Shown here: one piece after another, positions 45,965 to 53,638 of the stretch | How the letters are laid out: each line of letters starts with the position of its first letter | Numbering within the stretch: position 1 is the stretch's first letter | Assembly: GCA_020633075.1 (NCBI GenBank) | Contig: JACKEI010000002.1 | Location: forward strand, 124,001-188,000 | DNA length: 64,000 bases | Reading direction: 5' to 3' | Source: Sandaracinaceae bacterium | GTDB taxonomy: Bacteria > Myxococcota_A > Polyangia > Polyangiales > Houyiibacteriaceae | Notes under the pieces: model-generated | Databases searched by the model: none | Seen by the model: the letters and a program-made list of their open reading frames with translations, nothing else | What the model was told of the DNA's origin: nothing | Position numbers and translations under genes: made by a program

Positions 45965-46966
45965 CTACCAGCGGTGCCGGAACCCCGCGAGGCCTGAGAG
46001 GGCCCGCGGGGTTTTCTCGTGGGTGAGCACGCGAACGCCGGGCAGAGAGACGACGGCGCCAACGCGCACCGCCGTGGGCGCGACCTCGGCGAGCTCGTCG
46101 CGGAGCTCCGGCGGCGCGGTGAACGCCAGCTCGTAGTCTTCGCCGCCGCTGAGCACCGTGTCCACGGCCGACATGCCCAGCGCCACACAGGCGTCCTCGA
46201 AGCCGGCGGCCATGGGGAGCGCGTCTTCCTCGAGCTCCACCCCCACCCCCGACGCGTGCGCCACGTGCGCGAGGTCTTGCAGCAGACCGTCCGACAGGTC
46301 CACGGCGCTGGTGGCGCGCTGCCGCAGCACGGCGCCCAGGGTCAGACGCGCGTGTGGGCGGCGCCAGTGTGCGACGGCTTGGTCCTGCGCTCGGCGTGCG
46401 GCGGCCTGGGCCTCGGCGCCCTGCGCATCCCGAGCGCCCCCCTGAATGATCGCGAGACCGAGGGCCGCGAGGCCGGGGTGCCCGCTGACGTAGACGTCGT
46501 CTCCCACGCGCGCCCCCGTGCGGCGGAGCCCCGCGCTGCCGAGCGGCAAGCGCCCCGTCACTGTGGTGGTGAGGGACGTGCGAGCGCCTCGACTGACGTT
46601 GCCGCCAACCACGCGGAGCCCCGTTGCGGAGGCCGCTGCGGCCACTCCGTCGGCCAGCGCGAGCAGCCACGCGGGTTCGGCCCCGGCGGCGATGATCAAC
46701 CCCAAGAGGGCGGCCTCCGCGTCCGCGCCCATGGCGGCCAGGTCGCTGGCGGCGGCCATGAGCGCGCGGTACCCGATGTCCTCTGCCGGCGCGAAGCGCT
46801 GCTCGAAGTGCACGCCCTCGACGGAGGCGTCGACGCTGAGCACGAGCGGGCGTTCATCGCTCGGGAGCACGGCGGCGTCGTCGCCGATGTCCACCAGCGG
46901 CACCGTGGTACCGCCCGTGCCGGTGAAGCGCGTGCGCAGCGCCTCGATCAGCTCGAACTCGTCCAT
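45965..46966 (-). CDS. thiL: Thiamine-monophosphate kinase
   Basis: ThiL phosphorylates thiamine monophosphate to the active cofactor thiamine pyrophosphate. The 333-residue chain begins MDEFELIEALRTRF and shows the family motifs VDIGDDAAVL, LSVDASVEGVHF, a GDDVYVSGHPG turn, AVDLSDGLLQDLAHVA and a late VLSGGEDYELAF. Length is typical. It begins two bases after the histidine kinase stop in the same direction, so it is the last gene of that operon although its job is unrelated. Its 3' end contains the terminator of the opposite gene. Confidence 0.94.
   Translation of the reverse strand: MDEFELIEALRTRFTGTGGTTVPLVDIGDDAAVLPSDERPLVLSVDASVEGVHFEQRFAPAEDIGYRALMAAASDLAAMGADAEAALLGLIIAAGAEPAWLLALADGVAAAASATGLRVVGGNVSRGARTSLTTTVTGRLPLGSAGLRRTGARVGDDVYVSGHPGLAALGLAIIQGGARDAQGAEAQAAARRAQDQAVAHWRRPHARLTLGAVLRQRATSAVDLSDGLLQDLAHVAHASGVGVELEEDALPMAAGFEDACVALGMSAVDTVLSGGEDYELAFTAPPELRDELAEVAPTAVRVGAVVSLPGVRVLTHEKTPRALSGLAGFRHRW
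45981..46013 (+). terminator. Strong terminator embedded in the 3' end of thiL
   Basis: AACCCCGCG (45981-45989) pairs with CGCGGGGTT (46005-46013), with an inner GGCC/GGCC pair, followed by a TTTTC tract. It ends the rightward exported-protein transcript and lies wholly inside the last codons of the convergent thiL gene. Confidence 0.75.
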
Positions 46967-46968
46967 CG

Positions 46969-48375
46969 CTACGAAGCGACGATCGGCAGCAACACGGAGA
47001 ACGTGGTGCCGACGCCCACCTGGCTGGTGACGCGGATGCGCCCGCCGTGCGCTTCGGTGATGCGCTTGGCGATGTTCAGCCCGAGCCCCGCCCCGCCGTG
47101 CTCACGCGTGGAGCTTCCGTCCACCTGATAGAACGCATCGAAGATGCGAGCCAGCTCGCGCTCCTCCATGCCGATGCCCGAGTCCTGGACGTCGAAGCGC
47201 ACCGCCGGCGTGGACTCGCCACCCATCAGCACGGCGCCCATGCCGGAGGTCTCGTCTTCAATCCAGTCGCGCTTGACCGAGAGCGTGACGCGGCCGCCGT
47301 TGGCGGTGAACTTGAGCGCGTTGTCGGCCAGGTTGAAGAGCACCTGTCGGAGCCGCACCAGGTCCCCGTCCAGGTGGGGGAGATCGGCCTCGACCTGGGT
47401 CTCCACCTGGATGTCCCGCTTCTTGGCGGTGGGCGCGATGTTGGCCTGCACGTCGCCAAGGAGCAGGGTCGCGTCTACCGGGACGCGGTCCAGGCGGATG
47501 GCGCTCTGGTCCATCTTGGACAGGTCCAGCAGCGTCGTGATGAGCGCCAGCAGCTGATCCCCCTTCTCGAAGATGGTGTGGACGAACTCCTTCTGTTCCT
47601 CGTTGAGCTCACCCACCATGCCGGACTCCAGCATCTCGGAATAGCCGATGATGCTGGTCAGGGGGGTGCGCAGCTCGTGGCTCACCGTGGCGAGGAAGTT
47701 GCTCTTGAGGCGGTCCAGCTCCTTCAGCCGGTCGTACGCGGCGGTGAGGCGGTCGTTCTTCTCGGCCAGCTCCCGGAAGCTCTCGCGGACGCTCGCGACG
47801 TGCATCTCGCTCGTGAGGTGGGCGCGATGGCTGCTGAAGAGCAGCAGGTCCAGGATCCCGCGCAGGTGTTCGATGATGCGGTCGCTCGTCTCGGTGCGGA
47901 CGCGCGGCATCTGCGCGAGGCGGTCGCGCGCTTCGTTCTGGTCGAGCTCTGGGTCTACCGCGAGCAGCGCGGCAGGTACCTCGCGCGTGTCGGCCGGGAG
48001 GTACGGACCGAGCACGATGCGGCCCACTCCGCGTCCTTGGTACGTGATGGGCACGATGCGGTAGACCGCGCCGGTGAAGCACGGGTGCGTCACGATCTCC
48101 ATGCTCGGAGGGGCGTTGCGTACGCCAGCGACCACCGACCGACAGGCGTCGCGCCCGCCCGCGAGGCTGTTCACGTAGCGACACACGCTCTGCTCTTCGT
48201 GGACGTCGGCCAGCAACACGCCGGAGCTCGAGAAGATGCGCACGCTCAGCGAGAAGAGCTCGAAGAAGGAGCGGCAGACCTGGGTCAGGGCCTCGCGGTC
48301 CACCACCTCTTCGAGCTTCGCCACGTCCCCGAGCGCGATGTCGATCGCGCCTCGCTGTCCGTTCTTGGCCGTCAC
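46969..48375 (-). CDS. PocR-domain sensor histidine kinase
   Basis: A 468-residue kinase without membrane helices, so it senses in the cytoplasm. Residues ~15-175 match the PocR ligand-binding domain, with cysteines in QSVCRYV, GRDACRSV and HPCFTGA and a QGRGVGRIVLGPYL strand pair. A coiled-coil linker (about 195-235) leads to HisKA (FLATVSHELRTPLTSIIGYS with the phospho-His) and HATPase (FNLADNALKFT, VQDSGIGM, GGAGLGLNIAKR). The start is a GTG that overlaps the stop of the MglA-like gene by four bases, so kinase and GTPase are made together. No response regulator is adjacent. Confidence 0.88.
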   Translation of the reverse strand: MTAKNGQRGAIDIALGDVAKLEEVVDREALTQVCRSFFELFSLSVRIFSSSGVLLADVHEEQSVCRYVNSLAGGRDACRSVVAGVRNAPPSMEIVTHPCFTGAVYRIVPITYQGRGVGRIVLGPYLPADTREVPAALLAVDPELDQNEARDRLAQMPRVRTETSDRIIEHLRGILDLLLFSSHRAHLTSEMHVASVRESFRELAEKNDRLTAAYDRLKELDRLKSNFLATVSHELRTPLTSIIGYSEMLESGMVGELNEEQKEFVHTIFEKGDQLLALITTLLDLSKMDQSAIRLDRVPVDATLLLGDVQANIAPTAKKRDIQVETQVEADLPHLDGDLVRLRQVLFNLADNALKFTANGGRVTLSVKRDWIEDETSGMGAVLMGGESTPAVRFDVQDSGIGMEERELARIFDAFYQVDGSSTREHGGAGLGLNIAKRITEAHGGRIRVTSQVGVGTTFSVLLPIVAS

Positions 48376-49034
48376 GATGCGCGTCCTGGCTCGAGGCGCT
48401 GCCGGACTTCGTTCATGAACACCGCCTGATTGAGGCCGAACTTGGCTTCGAGCGAGTGCAGCCGCTCGAGGTGCGCGAAGGTGTGCTCCAAGAGGCCCAG
48501 TAACGTCTCGAGCACGCCGACGCCGCGCAGCGCGACCGCCTTGAACACGGGCTCCTTCCCACGCTCGGCCATGCGATCGAGCTCTGCGTCCGAGCGCACG
48601 TTCGGCATGTCGCGCTTGTTGAACTGGATGACCAGCGGGACCTGATCCGGGTCGAGTCCGTTCTCGCGCAGGTTCTCCTGCATGTTCAGGAAGGCCTCGC
48701 GGTTGGCGGCGGTCTCGGCGATCTGAGAGTCCGCGATGAACGCCACCCCGTCGGCACCCTGGAGCACGAGCCTGCGCGTGGCGTTGTGGATGACCTGCCC
48801 GGGCACGGTGAACAGCTTGATGCGGATCGTGAGCCCGCCGGCCTGAAAGCTGAGCGGCAGGAGGTCGAAGAAGAGCGTGCGGTCGTCGCGCGTCTCGAGC
48901 GTCATCAGGCGGCCGCTGGCCTGGGAGTCCACGAGGGTGTGGACGGCCTGCAGGTTGGTGGTCTTGCCGCTGAGGGCGGGGCCGTAATAGACCAGCTTTA
49001 TGGTCAGCTCGCGCGCGTTGAAGTCCAGCTGCAT
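48372..49034 (-). CDS. MglA-like small GTPase
   Basis: A 220-residue GTPase of the MglA/bacterial Ras-like group, which sets cell polarity and motility in myxobacteria. It begins with the family strand LTIKLVYYGPALSGKTTNLQ, containing the P-loop GPALSGKT. It has a switch-region stretch TLFFDLLPLSF with LFTVPGQVIHNATRR (the G3 equivalent, lacking the usual DxxG) and G4 NKRD. The extra C-terminal helix (LEAKFGLNQAVFMNEVRQRL) is longer than in MglA. The ATG at 49034 is the first with homology, and a TACACG box ends five bases upstream. It overlaps the PocR histidine kinase gene (GTGA); no MglB roadblock gene is next to it. Confidence 0.88.
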   Translation of the reverse strand: MQLDFNARELTIKLVYYGPALSGKTTNLQAVHTLVDSQASGRLMTLETRDDRTLFFDLLPLSFQAGGLTIRIKLFTVPGQVIHNATRRLVLQGADGVAFIADSQIAETAANREAFLNMQENLRENGLDPDQVPLVIQFNKRDMPNVRSDAELDRMAERGKEPVFKAVALRGVGVLETLLGLLEHTFAHLERLHSLEAKFGLNQAVFMNEVRQRLEPGRAS

Positions 49035-49039
49035 GGAAG

Positions 49040-49045
49040 CGTGTA
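49040..49045 (-). promoter_or_regulatory. Possible start-proximal -10 box of the mglA-like gene
   Basis: TACACG on the minus strand ends five bases before the ATG at 49034, and TAGTCT lies a little further upstream. There is no Shine-Dalgarno sequence. It would give the GTPase-kinase pair its own transcript start. Confidence 0.3.
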
Positions 49046-49111
49046 GCGAGACTATCAGCGCCCCGTGGAGATTGCACCAGCTTGCGTTGCGCGGGGGCGC
49101 TCGGCCGCGCG

Positions 49112-49483
49112 TCACCCTCCCTGGGCCGCCAGCAGGCGGGTGACCGCCCACAGCGCCGAGCCCATCATCAGCCCGGCCACCACCACCGCCACCACCAACG
49201 CGAGACGCCGCACGGCCGCGCTGTTGCGGGCTACCGGGGTGTGCTGCGCGAGCATGACCAGCGCTCGCGCCATGATCCGTTGCAGCTGCTTCTCGGCGAG
49301 CTCGGCACGCTCGGCGTCCAGCTCCTTGGCGCGTCGGTAGAGCGCTCCGGCGTCCGCCAGGCGTCCGCGCACGGCGCACAGCTCGATGAACGCCACGTGG
49401 TGCGCGTCGGACGACCAGTCGCTGAGCACGCTCTCCCACGCCGTGGCCAGATCCTCGGGGAGAGTCGGTTCATGCGGCAGCAT
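49112..49483 (-). CDS. Small tail-anchored hypothetical protein
   Basis: A 123-residue protein with a helical TPR-like soluble part (about 8-80: LATAWESVLSDWSSDAHHVAF, GRLADAGALYRRAKELDAE, AEKQLQRIMARAL) and one C-terminal membrane segment (LALVVAVVVAGLMMGSALWAV). The soluble part should face the cytoplasm. I do not recognise the family. It lies 77 bases upstream of the mglA-like gene in the same direction and may belong to its operon. A TAGAGT box ends seven bases before its ATG. Confidence 0.65.
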   Translation of the reverse strand: MLPHEPTLPEDLATAWESVLSDWSSDAHHVAFIELCAVRGRLADAGALYRRAKELDAERAELAEKQLQRIMARALVMLAQHTPVARNSAAVRRLALVVAVVVAGLMMGSALWAVTRLLAAQGG

Positions 49484-49490
49484 CGTCGGA

Positions 49491-49496
49491 ACTCTA
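49491..49496 (-). promoter_or_regulatory. Start-proximal -10 box of the small tail-anchored gene
   Basis: TAGAGT on the minus strand ends seven bases before the ATG at 49483, with no Shine-Dalgarno sequence. Confidence 0.5.
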
Positions 49497-49549
49497 GCCG
49501 CGTTCTCCGCGCGCCTGGTACTGCACGGATGTCAAGTTGTAGCGAACGC

Positions 49550-49579
49550 GATCCACTTTGATCCACTTCGATCCCGGCG
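49550..49579. promoter_or_regulatory. 10-bp-period direct repeats, candidate MraZ boxes (minus orientation)
   Basis: GATCCACTTT, GATCCACTTC and GATCCCGGCG follow one another. On the minus strand they read AAGTGGATC twice plus CGGGATC, a TGG(A/G)-type core every ten bases. MraZ operators are direct repeats with a TGGG/GTGG core and this spacing. The set lies between the divergent small gene (start 49483) and mraZ. Confidence 0.45.
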
Positions 49580-49631
49580 GAGTGCTGCAGACGAATTGAC
49601 TAGAAACAAGGGATAAGCTTCGCATACTTAG

Positions 49632-49661
49632 TTGACTTATCGAAATATGCGGCCGTACTTT
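49632..49661 (+). promoter_or_regulatory. Candidate mraZ promoter
   Basis: TTGACT (49632-49637) and TACTTT (49656-49661) are 18 bases apart in the most A/T-rich stretch of the region. A second TTGACT lies at 49596. Transcription would begin just before the 49671 repeats. Confidence 0.4.
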
Positions 49662-49670
49662 CGGGCTCTA

Positions 49671-49700
49671 GTGGTAAAAGGTGCCAAGCGGTGCCATCAT
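49671..49700 (+). promoter_or_regulatory. Three GTG-core repeats at 10-bp spacing, candidate MraZ operator
   Basis: GTGGTAAAAG, GTGCCAAGCG and GTGCCATCAT run head to tail, each starting GTG with exact 10-base spacing, between the candidate promoter and the mraZ start. This is the position and spacing of MraZ boxes in other bacteria, where MraZ represses its own operon. Confidence 0.5.
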
Positions 49701-49756
49701 CGCCAGCCGGACTCCCCAGCTGGTCCCACACAGACCCGACATCAAAGGACGCGAAG

Positions 49757-50209
49757 TTGTTTCGAGGGCGCTACGAACACGCAGTGGATGCAAAGGGACG
49801 AACGTCCTTTCCCGCCGCGTTTCGTGAGGTCCTCAACACCAAAGGCGACGCGCGCCTCGTCGTGACCACTGGCCTCGACGCGTGCCTCGTGGCGTATCCG
49901 ATGAGCGAGTGGCTCGCCTTCGAAGACCGGCTCGCGGCGCTGCCACAGTTCGATCGCAACGTCGCCATGTTGCGGCGCATCTATGTGTCGGGTGCGGTCG
50001 AGTGCGAGGTGGACAAGGTGGGGCGGCTGCTCATCCCCGCAGGTCTGCGCAAGCACGCAGGCCTGGCACGTGAGGCCCTCTGGGCGGGCATGGGCCGCTA
50101 CATCGAGCTCTGGGATCTCGGCACCTTCGAGGCGATGCGTGACGAGGCCCTGGCTGGCGAAGACTCGCGCGCGGCCATGGCGGCGCGCCTCGCGGAGCTG
50201 GGCTTGTGA
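49757..50209 (+). CDS. mraZ: Transcriptional regulator MraZ
   Basis: MraZ is the DNA-binding first gene of the division/cell-wall cluster and autoregulates it. The 150-residue protein has two SpoVT/AbrB-type half domains with the conserved DxxxR: VDAKGR near the N-terminus and VDKVGR with LLIPAGLRKHAGL at about 75-95. The start is a TTG at 49757, placed exactly where MraZ begins (FRGRYEH), with AAAGGA seven bases upstream; an upstream in-frame start at 49691 would add a non-homologous tail. It overlaps rsmH by four bases (GTGA). Candidate operator repeats lie in its upstream region. Confidence 0.93.
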   Translation: MFRGRYEHAVDAKGRTSFPAAFREVLNTKGDARLVVTTGLDACLVAYPMSEWLAFEDRLAALPQFDRNVAMLRRIYVSGAVECEVDKVGRLLIPAGLRKHAGLAREALWAGMGRYIELWDLGTFEAMRDEALAGEDSRAAMAARLAELGL

Positions 50210-51102
50210 GCGCGTTCCAGCACATCCCCGTCTTGTACGCAGAGACGCTGGCCGCGCTCGAGCTACGAGCCGGCGCGGTGTATGTGGACTGTACGCTGGG
50301 CGGTGCGGGTCACGCGGCGGGCATCCTCGAGGGCAGCGCCCCCGACGGAAGGCTGATTGGCCTCGACCGCGACCCGGCCGCGCTCAGCGCCGCCCACGAG
50401 AAGCTGGCCCCCTTCGGAGAGCGCGTCACCATCGTGCACGCGCCCTTCGGCTCGCTCAGAGCGGTGCTGGCCGACCTCGGCGTCGAGCGTGTCCACGGTG
50501 TGCTCGCGGACGTGGGCGTGAGCAGTCCACAGCTGGACGTGGCCGAGCGCGGCTTCTCGTTCGGGCAGGACGGACCGCTGGACATGCGCATGGACACGTC
50601 GTCCGGAGAGACGGCGGCCGAGCTCATCGACCGGCTCTCCGCCGATGAGCTGGCGGACGTGCTCTACCAGCTGGGCGAAGAGCGGCGCTCGCGGCCCATC
50701 GCGCGCTCCATCAAGAACGCACAGGCCGAGGGGCGCCTCGAGACCACCGCCGATCTGCGCGCCGCCGTCGTGCGCGTCATGGGCCCGCGCAGCGGAAAGA
50801 TCGACTCGGCCACGCGCACCTTCCAGGCGCTGCGGCTGGCGGTCAACGGTGAGCTGGATCAGCTGCGCGCCCTGGTGACCGCGCTCCCGGACGTCCTGCA
50901 CGACGAGGGCGTCGTCGCGATCATCTCGTTTCACTCGCTGGAGGACCGCATCGTCAAGTGGGCCTTCCGCGATGACCCGTGTCTGACACCGACCATCAAG
51001 CGACCGGTGACCGCGGGCGAGGCCGAGCTGGCCGCGAACCCGCGCGCCCGCACCGCCAAGCTGCGCGCGGCGCGTCGCGTACCGCGGGAGGTGGCCGCAT
51101 GA
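50206..51102 (+). CDS. rsmH: 16S rRNA (cytosine1402-N4)-methyltransferase RsmH
   Basis: RsmH (MraW) methylates N4 of C1402 in the ribosomal decoding centre using S-adenosylmethionine. The 298-residue protein has the SAM-binding DCTLGGAGHAAGIL, the family signature ERGFSFGQDGPLDMRMD and the late IISFHSLEDRIVKWAF. Length is typical. It starts with GTG overlapping the mraZ stop and ends overlapping ftsL (ATGA). Confidence 0.95.
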   Translation: MSAFQHIPVLYAETLAALELRAGAVYVDCTLGGAGHAAGILEGSAPDGRLIGLDRDPAALSAAHEKLAPFGERVTIVHAPFGSLRAVLADLGVERVHGVLADVGVSSPQLDVAERGFSFGQDGPLDMRMDTSSGETAAELIDRLSADELADVLYQLGEERRSRPIARSIKNAQAEGRLETTADLRAAVVRVMGPRSGKIDSATRTFQALRLAVNGELDQLRALVTALPDVLHDEGVVAIISFHSLEDRIVKWAFRDDPCLTPTIKRPVTAGEAELAANPRARTAKLRAARRVPREVAA

Positions 51103-51410
51103 ACGCGCGCTTCCTGGTCCTGTGGTTCGCGGCCGTGGTGGCGACGGCGGCGGCCGTGGTGGTGCACCTCTCCATTCGCGCCGAGGTGGTGCGGCTGGGC
51201 TACAGCGTGGGCGACGCCCGCCGCGAGCAGCGTGGGCTGGTGGAGAGCCGTCGGCAGCTCGCGTTGGAGGCCGCCACGCTGCGCCAGTCCGCGCGCATCG
51301 AGACGGTCGCGCGCGGCTCGCTCGAGATGAGCGTCCCGACGCCGTCGCGCATCGTGCCGATTGGCAACGAGGAGGCGCACCGGCGCGCCACGGCGGGGCG
51401 GGTGCGATGA
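51099..51410 (+). CDS. ftsL: Cell division protein FtsL
   Basis: FtsL is a small bitopic divisome protein that works with FtsB and FtsQ to activate FtsW/FtsI. The 103-residue chain has a membrane segment (FLVLWFAAVVATAAAVVVHL, about 5-25) and a periplasmic coiled coil (VRLGYSVGDARREQRGLVES, RQLALEAATLRQSARIETVA), then the short LEMSVPTPSRIVPI end seen in FtsL proteins of this group. Sequence similarity in FtsL is always low; position between rsmH and ftsI and the layout make the call. Both ends overlap the neighbours by four bases. Confidence 0.88.
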   Translation: MNARFLVLWFAAVVATAAAVVVHLSIRAEVVRLGYSVGDARREQRGLVESRRQLALEAATLRQSARIETVARGSLEMSVPTPSRIVPIGNEEAHRRATAGRVR

Positions 51411-53638
51411 ACAACCTCCCCGTGGAGCGCCGCCGCTGGCTCAAGGTGCGTATCGCGCTCCTCGGGTTGCTGTTGCTGGGCTACGCCGGGCGCGTGCTGC
51501 TGCGCGCGTACTCGGTGCAGGTCGCCGAGGCACCGGTCATCCGGGAGCATGTCCAGCGGCTCCAGACCCGCAACGTGCGTCTCTCGCCCAAGCGCGGCAC
51601 CATCTACGACCGGCACGGCGCCGAGCTCGCGGTGAGCGTGGACGTGGACACGGTCACCGCCAACCCCCGCGAGCTGCGCGCGGCCGGGCGCGACCCGGCG
51701 GCCACGGCCCAGCAGCTGGCCAGCGTCATCCGTGGGCTGAACGTGGAGACCGTCACGGCCCGGCTCGCATCGGACCGCGCGTTCGCGTTCATCGAGCGCC
51801 ACGTCACCCCGCAGCAAGGGGCGGCGGTCGAGCGGCTGGCCATCCCCGGCGTGCGCTTGGAGCAGGAAGCGCGCCGCTTCTACCCCAACCGCGAGCTGGC
51901 CGCGCACGTACTCGGCTTCGCCAACGTCGATGGCGAGGGCATCGAGGGGATCGAGCTGTTCATGGAGGACAGCCTGCGCGGACCCGAGCGCGAGTTCGAG
52001 GCGGTGCGCGACCGTCGTGGCCGGGTGGTGTACTCCGACCACCTGCTGGACAGCACCACGCAGCGTGGGCAGGACATCACGCTCACCATCGACAAGACCA
52101 TTCAGCACATCGCGGAGCGCGAGCTGGCGCTGGCGGTGCAGACCTTCGAGGCGCGCGCTGGGCACGTCGTGGTGATGGACCCGAACACCGGCGAGATCCT
52201 CGCGCTGGCGAACTACCCCACCTACGACCCCAACTCGCCGGGGCGCTTCGACATCTCGTCGCGCCGCAACCGCGCCGTCACGGACCGCTTCGAGCCGGGC
52301 TCCACCGTCAAGCCCTTCACCATCGCCGGTGCGCTGGCGGCGGGCACCATCCGCGCCAACCAGACCTTCGACTGCGGCGACGGCTCCATGGTGGTGGACG
52401 AAGAGAACACCATCCGGGACTCGCACCACTACACCACGCTGACGCCCGCGCAGATCATCGCCTTCTCCAGCAACATCGGCACGGCCCGCATCGCCGCGAC
52501 CATGGGCCGGAGCGGCCTGTACCGCGCCATGCGCCGCTTCGGCTTCGGCGAGCAGACGGGGTTGCCGCTGCCCGGTGAGACCGGCGGCGTGCTGCGCCAC
52601 TATCGGCGCTGGTACGAAATGGACGCCGCCACGATCTCGTTCGGTCAGGGAATGAGCGTCACCTCCGTGCAGCTGGCCACCGCCATGGGTGTCATCGCGA
52701 ACGGCGGACGGCTGATGAGGCCGACGCTGGTGCGGCGTGTCGTCGACGCGGACGGAGCCATGGTGCAGGACAATCTCCCGCAGGTGCGGCGGCAGGTCAT
52801 CCCCACGGCCACGGCGCGCTTGGTCGCGGACATGATGACGGCGGTGACTGGCCCGGGCGGGACGGGCATCGAAGCCGCCATCGACGGCTACCTCGTGGCG
52901 GGCAAGACGGGGACCGCACAGAAGGCCGACTACGTCACGGGCGGCTACGCGCGCGACCAGTGGCTGGCGTCGTTCGTGGGCTTCGTGCCGGCCGAGAGTC
53001 CGCGGCTGGTCATCTCCGTGGTGATCGACGAGCCCCTCATTGCCCACGCTGGCGGCATCGTGGCAGGCCCGGTGTTCCGGCGCGTGGGCGAGGCCGCGCT
53101 GCGGCACCTCGGCGTTCCCCCCAACGGGGGCGGGCAGGCGCTCGCCGAGCACTCGGCGCGGCTGCGTCAGGCTCGCCGGGAGGCCCGCATCGCCGCACGT
53201 GAGGCCGCGCGCGCAGAGCGCGAAGGGCGCGGCAACCCTGGCGCGAGCGAGGATGGGAGTGACGACTCCGACGTGGACGGTGAAGAAGGCGTAGTCGCGG
53301 CGCGCAACGCGTACGCTGGCACGCCGCAGCCCATCCCTGCGGTCGCGCGTCGCGAGCCCCGAGAGGGCGAGACGCTGGTGCCGGACGTGCGCGGCATGAG
53401 CGCGCGCGCGGCGCTGATCACCCTGCATCGCGTGGGGTTGATGCCGCGCTTCGAGGGGTCCGGCGTGGCCGTCGCGCAGGAGCCCGCCCCCGGCGCCTTC
53501 GGCGCGGTCGGTGCGCCGGTGCGTGTGGTGCTGCAGCGCCCGCGCTTCGACGTGGACGAGGCGATTGACCCCGACGAGAGCGGGACGGTCGCGAGCGCCG
53601 CGCGTGTCGCCGCGCCCGCGACGGGAGCGGCACCATGA
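51407..53638 (+). CDS. ftsI: Septal peptidoglycan transpeptidase FtsI (PBP3) with a C-terminal PASTA domain
   Basis: FtsI cross-links septal peptidoglycan. The 743-residue protein has one N-terminal membrane segment (IALLGLLLLGYAGRVLLRAYS), a pedestal/dimerisation domain (about 45-215: KRGTIYDRHGAELAVSVDVD) and a transpeptidase domain with nucleophile motif GSTVKPF, SSN, and KTGTAQK. After about residue 570 a charged Arg/Glu helix and linker lead to one PASTA domain (about 648-715: VPDVRGMSARAALITLHRVG). It is longer than proteobacterial FtsI because of this tail, which may bind muropeptides. Overlaps ftsL and murE by ATGA. Confidence 0.95.
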   Translation: MNNLPVERRRWLKVRIALLGLLLLGYAGRVLLRAYSVQVAEAPVIREHVQRLQTRNVRLSPKRGTIYDRHGAELAVSVDVDTVTANPRELRAAGRDPAATAQQLASVIRGLNVETVTARLASDRAFAFIERHVTPQQGAAVERLAIPGVRLEQEARRFYPNRELAAHVLGFANVDGEGIEGIELFMEDSLRGPEREFEAVRDRRGRVVYSDHLLDSTTQRGQDITLTIDKTIQHIAERELALAVQTFEARAGHVVVMDPNTGEILALANYPTYDPNSPGRFDISSRRNRAVTDRFEPGSTVKPFTIAGALAAGTIRANQTFDCGDGSMVVDEENTIRDSHHYTTLTPAQIIAFSSNIGTARIAATMGRSGLYRAMRRFGFGEQTGLPLPGETGGVLRHYRRWYEMDAATISFGQGMSVTSVQLATAMGVIANGGRLMRPTLVRRVVDADGAMVQDNLPQVRRQVIPTATARLVADMMTAVTGPGGTGIEAAIDGYLVAGKTGTAQKADYVTGGYARDQWLASFVGFVPAESPRLVISVVIDEPLIAHAGGIVAGPVFRRVGEAALRHLGVPPNGGGQALAEHSARLRQARREARIAAREAARAEREGRGNPGASEDGSDDSDVDGEEGVVAARNAYAGTPQPIPAVARREPREGETLVPDVRGMSARAALITLHRVGLMPRFEGSGVAVAQEPAPGAFGAVGAPVRVVLQRPRFDVDEAIDPDESGTVASAARVAAPATGAAP

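Noticed and set aside
49035..49439. N-terminal extension of the MglA-like protein
   Set aside because: Arg/Gly-rich sequence without homology that overlaps the small tail-anchored gene; the family begins at the ATG at 49034.
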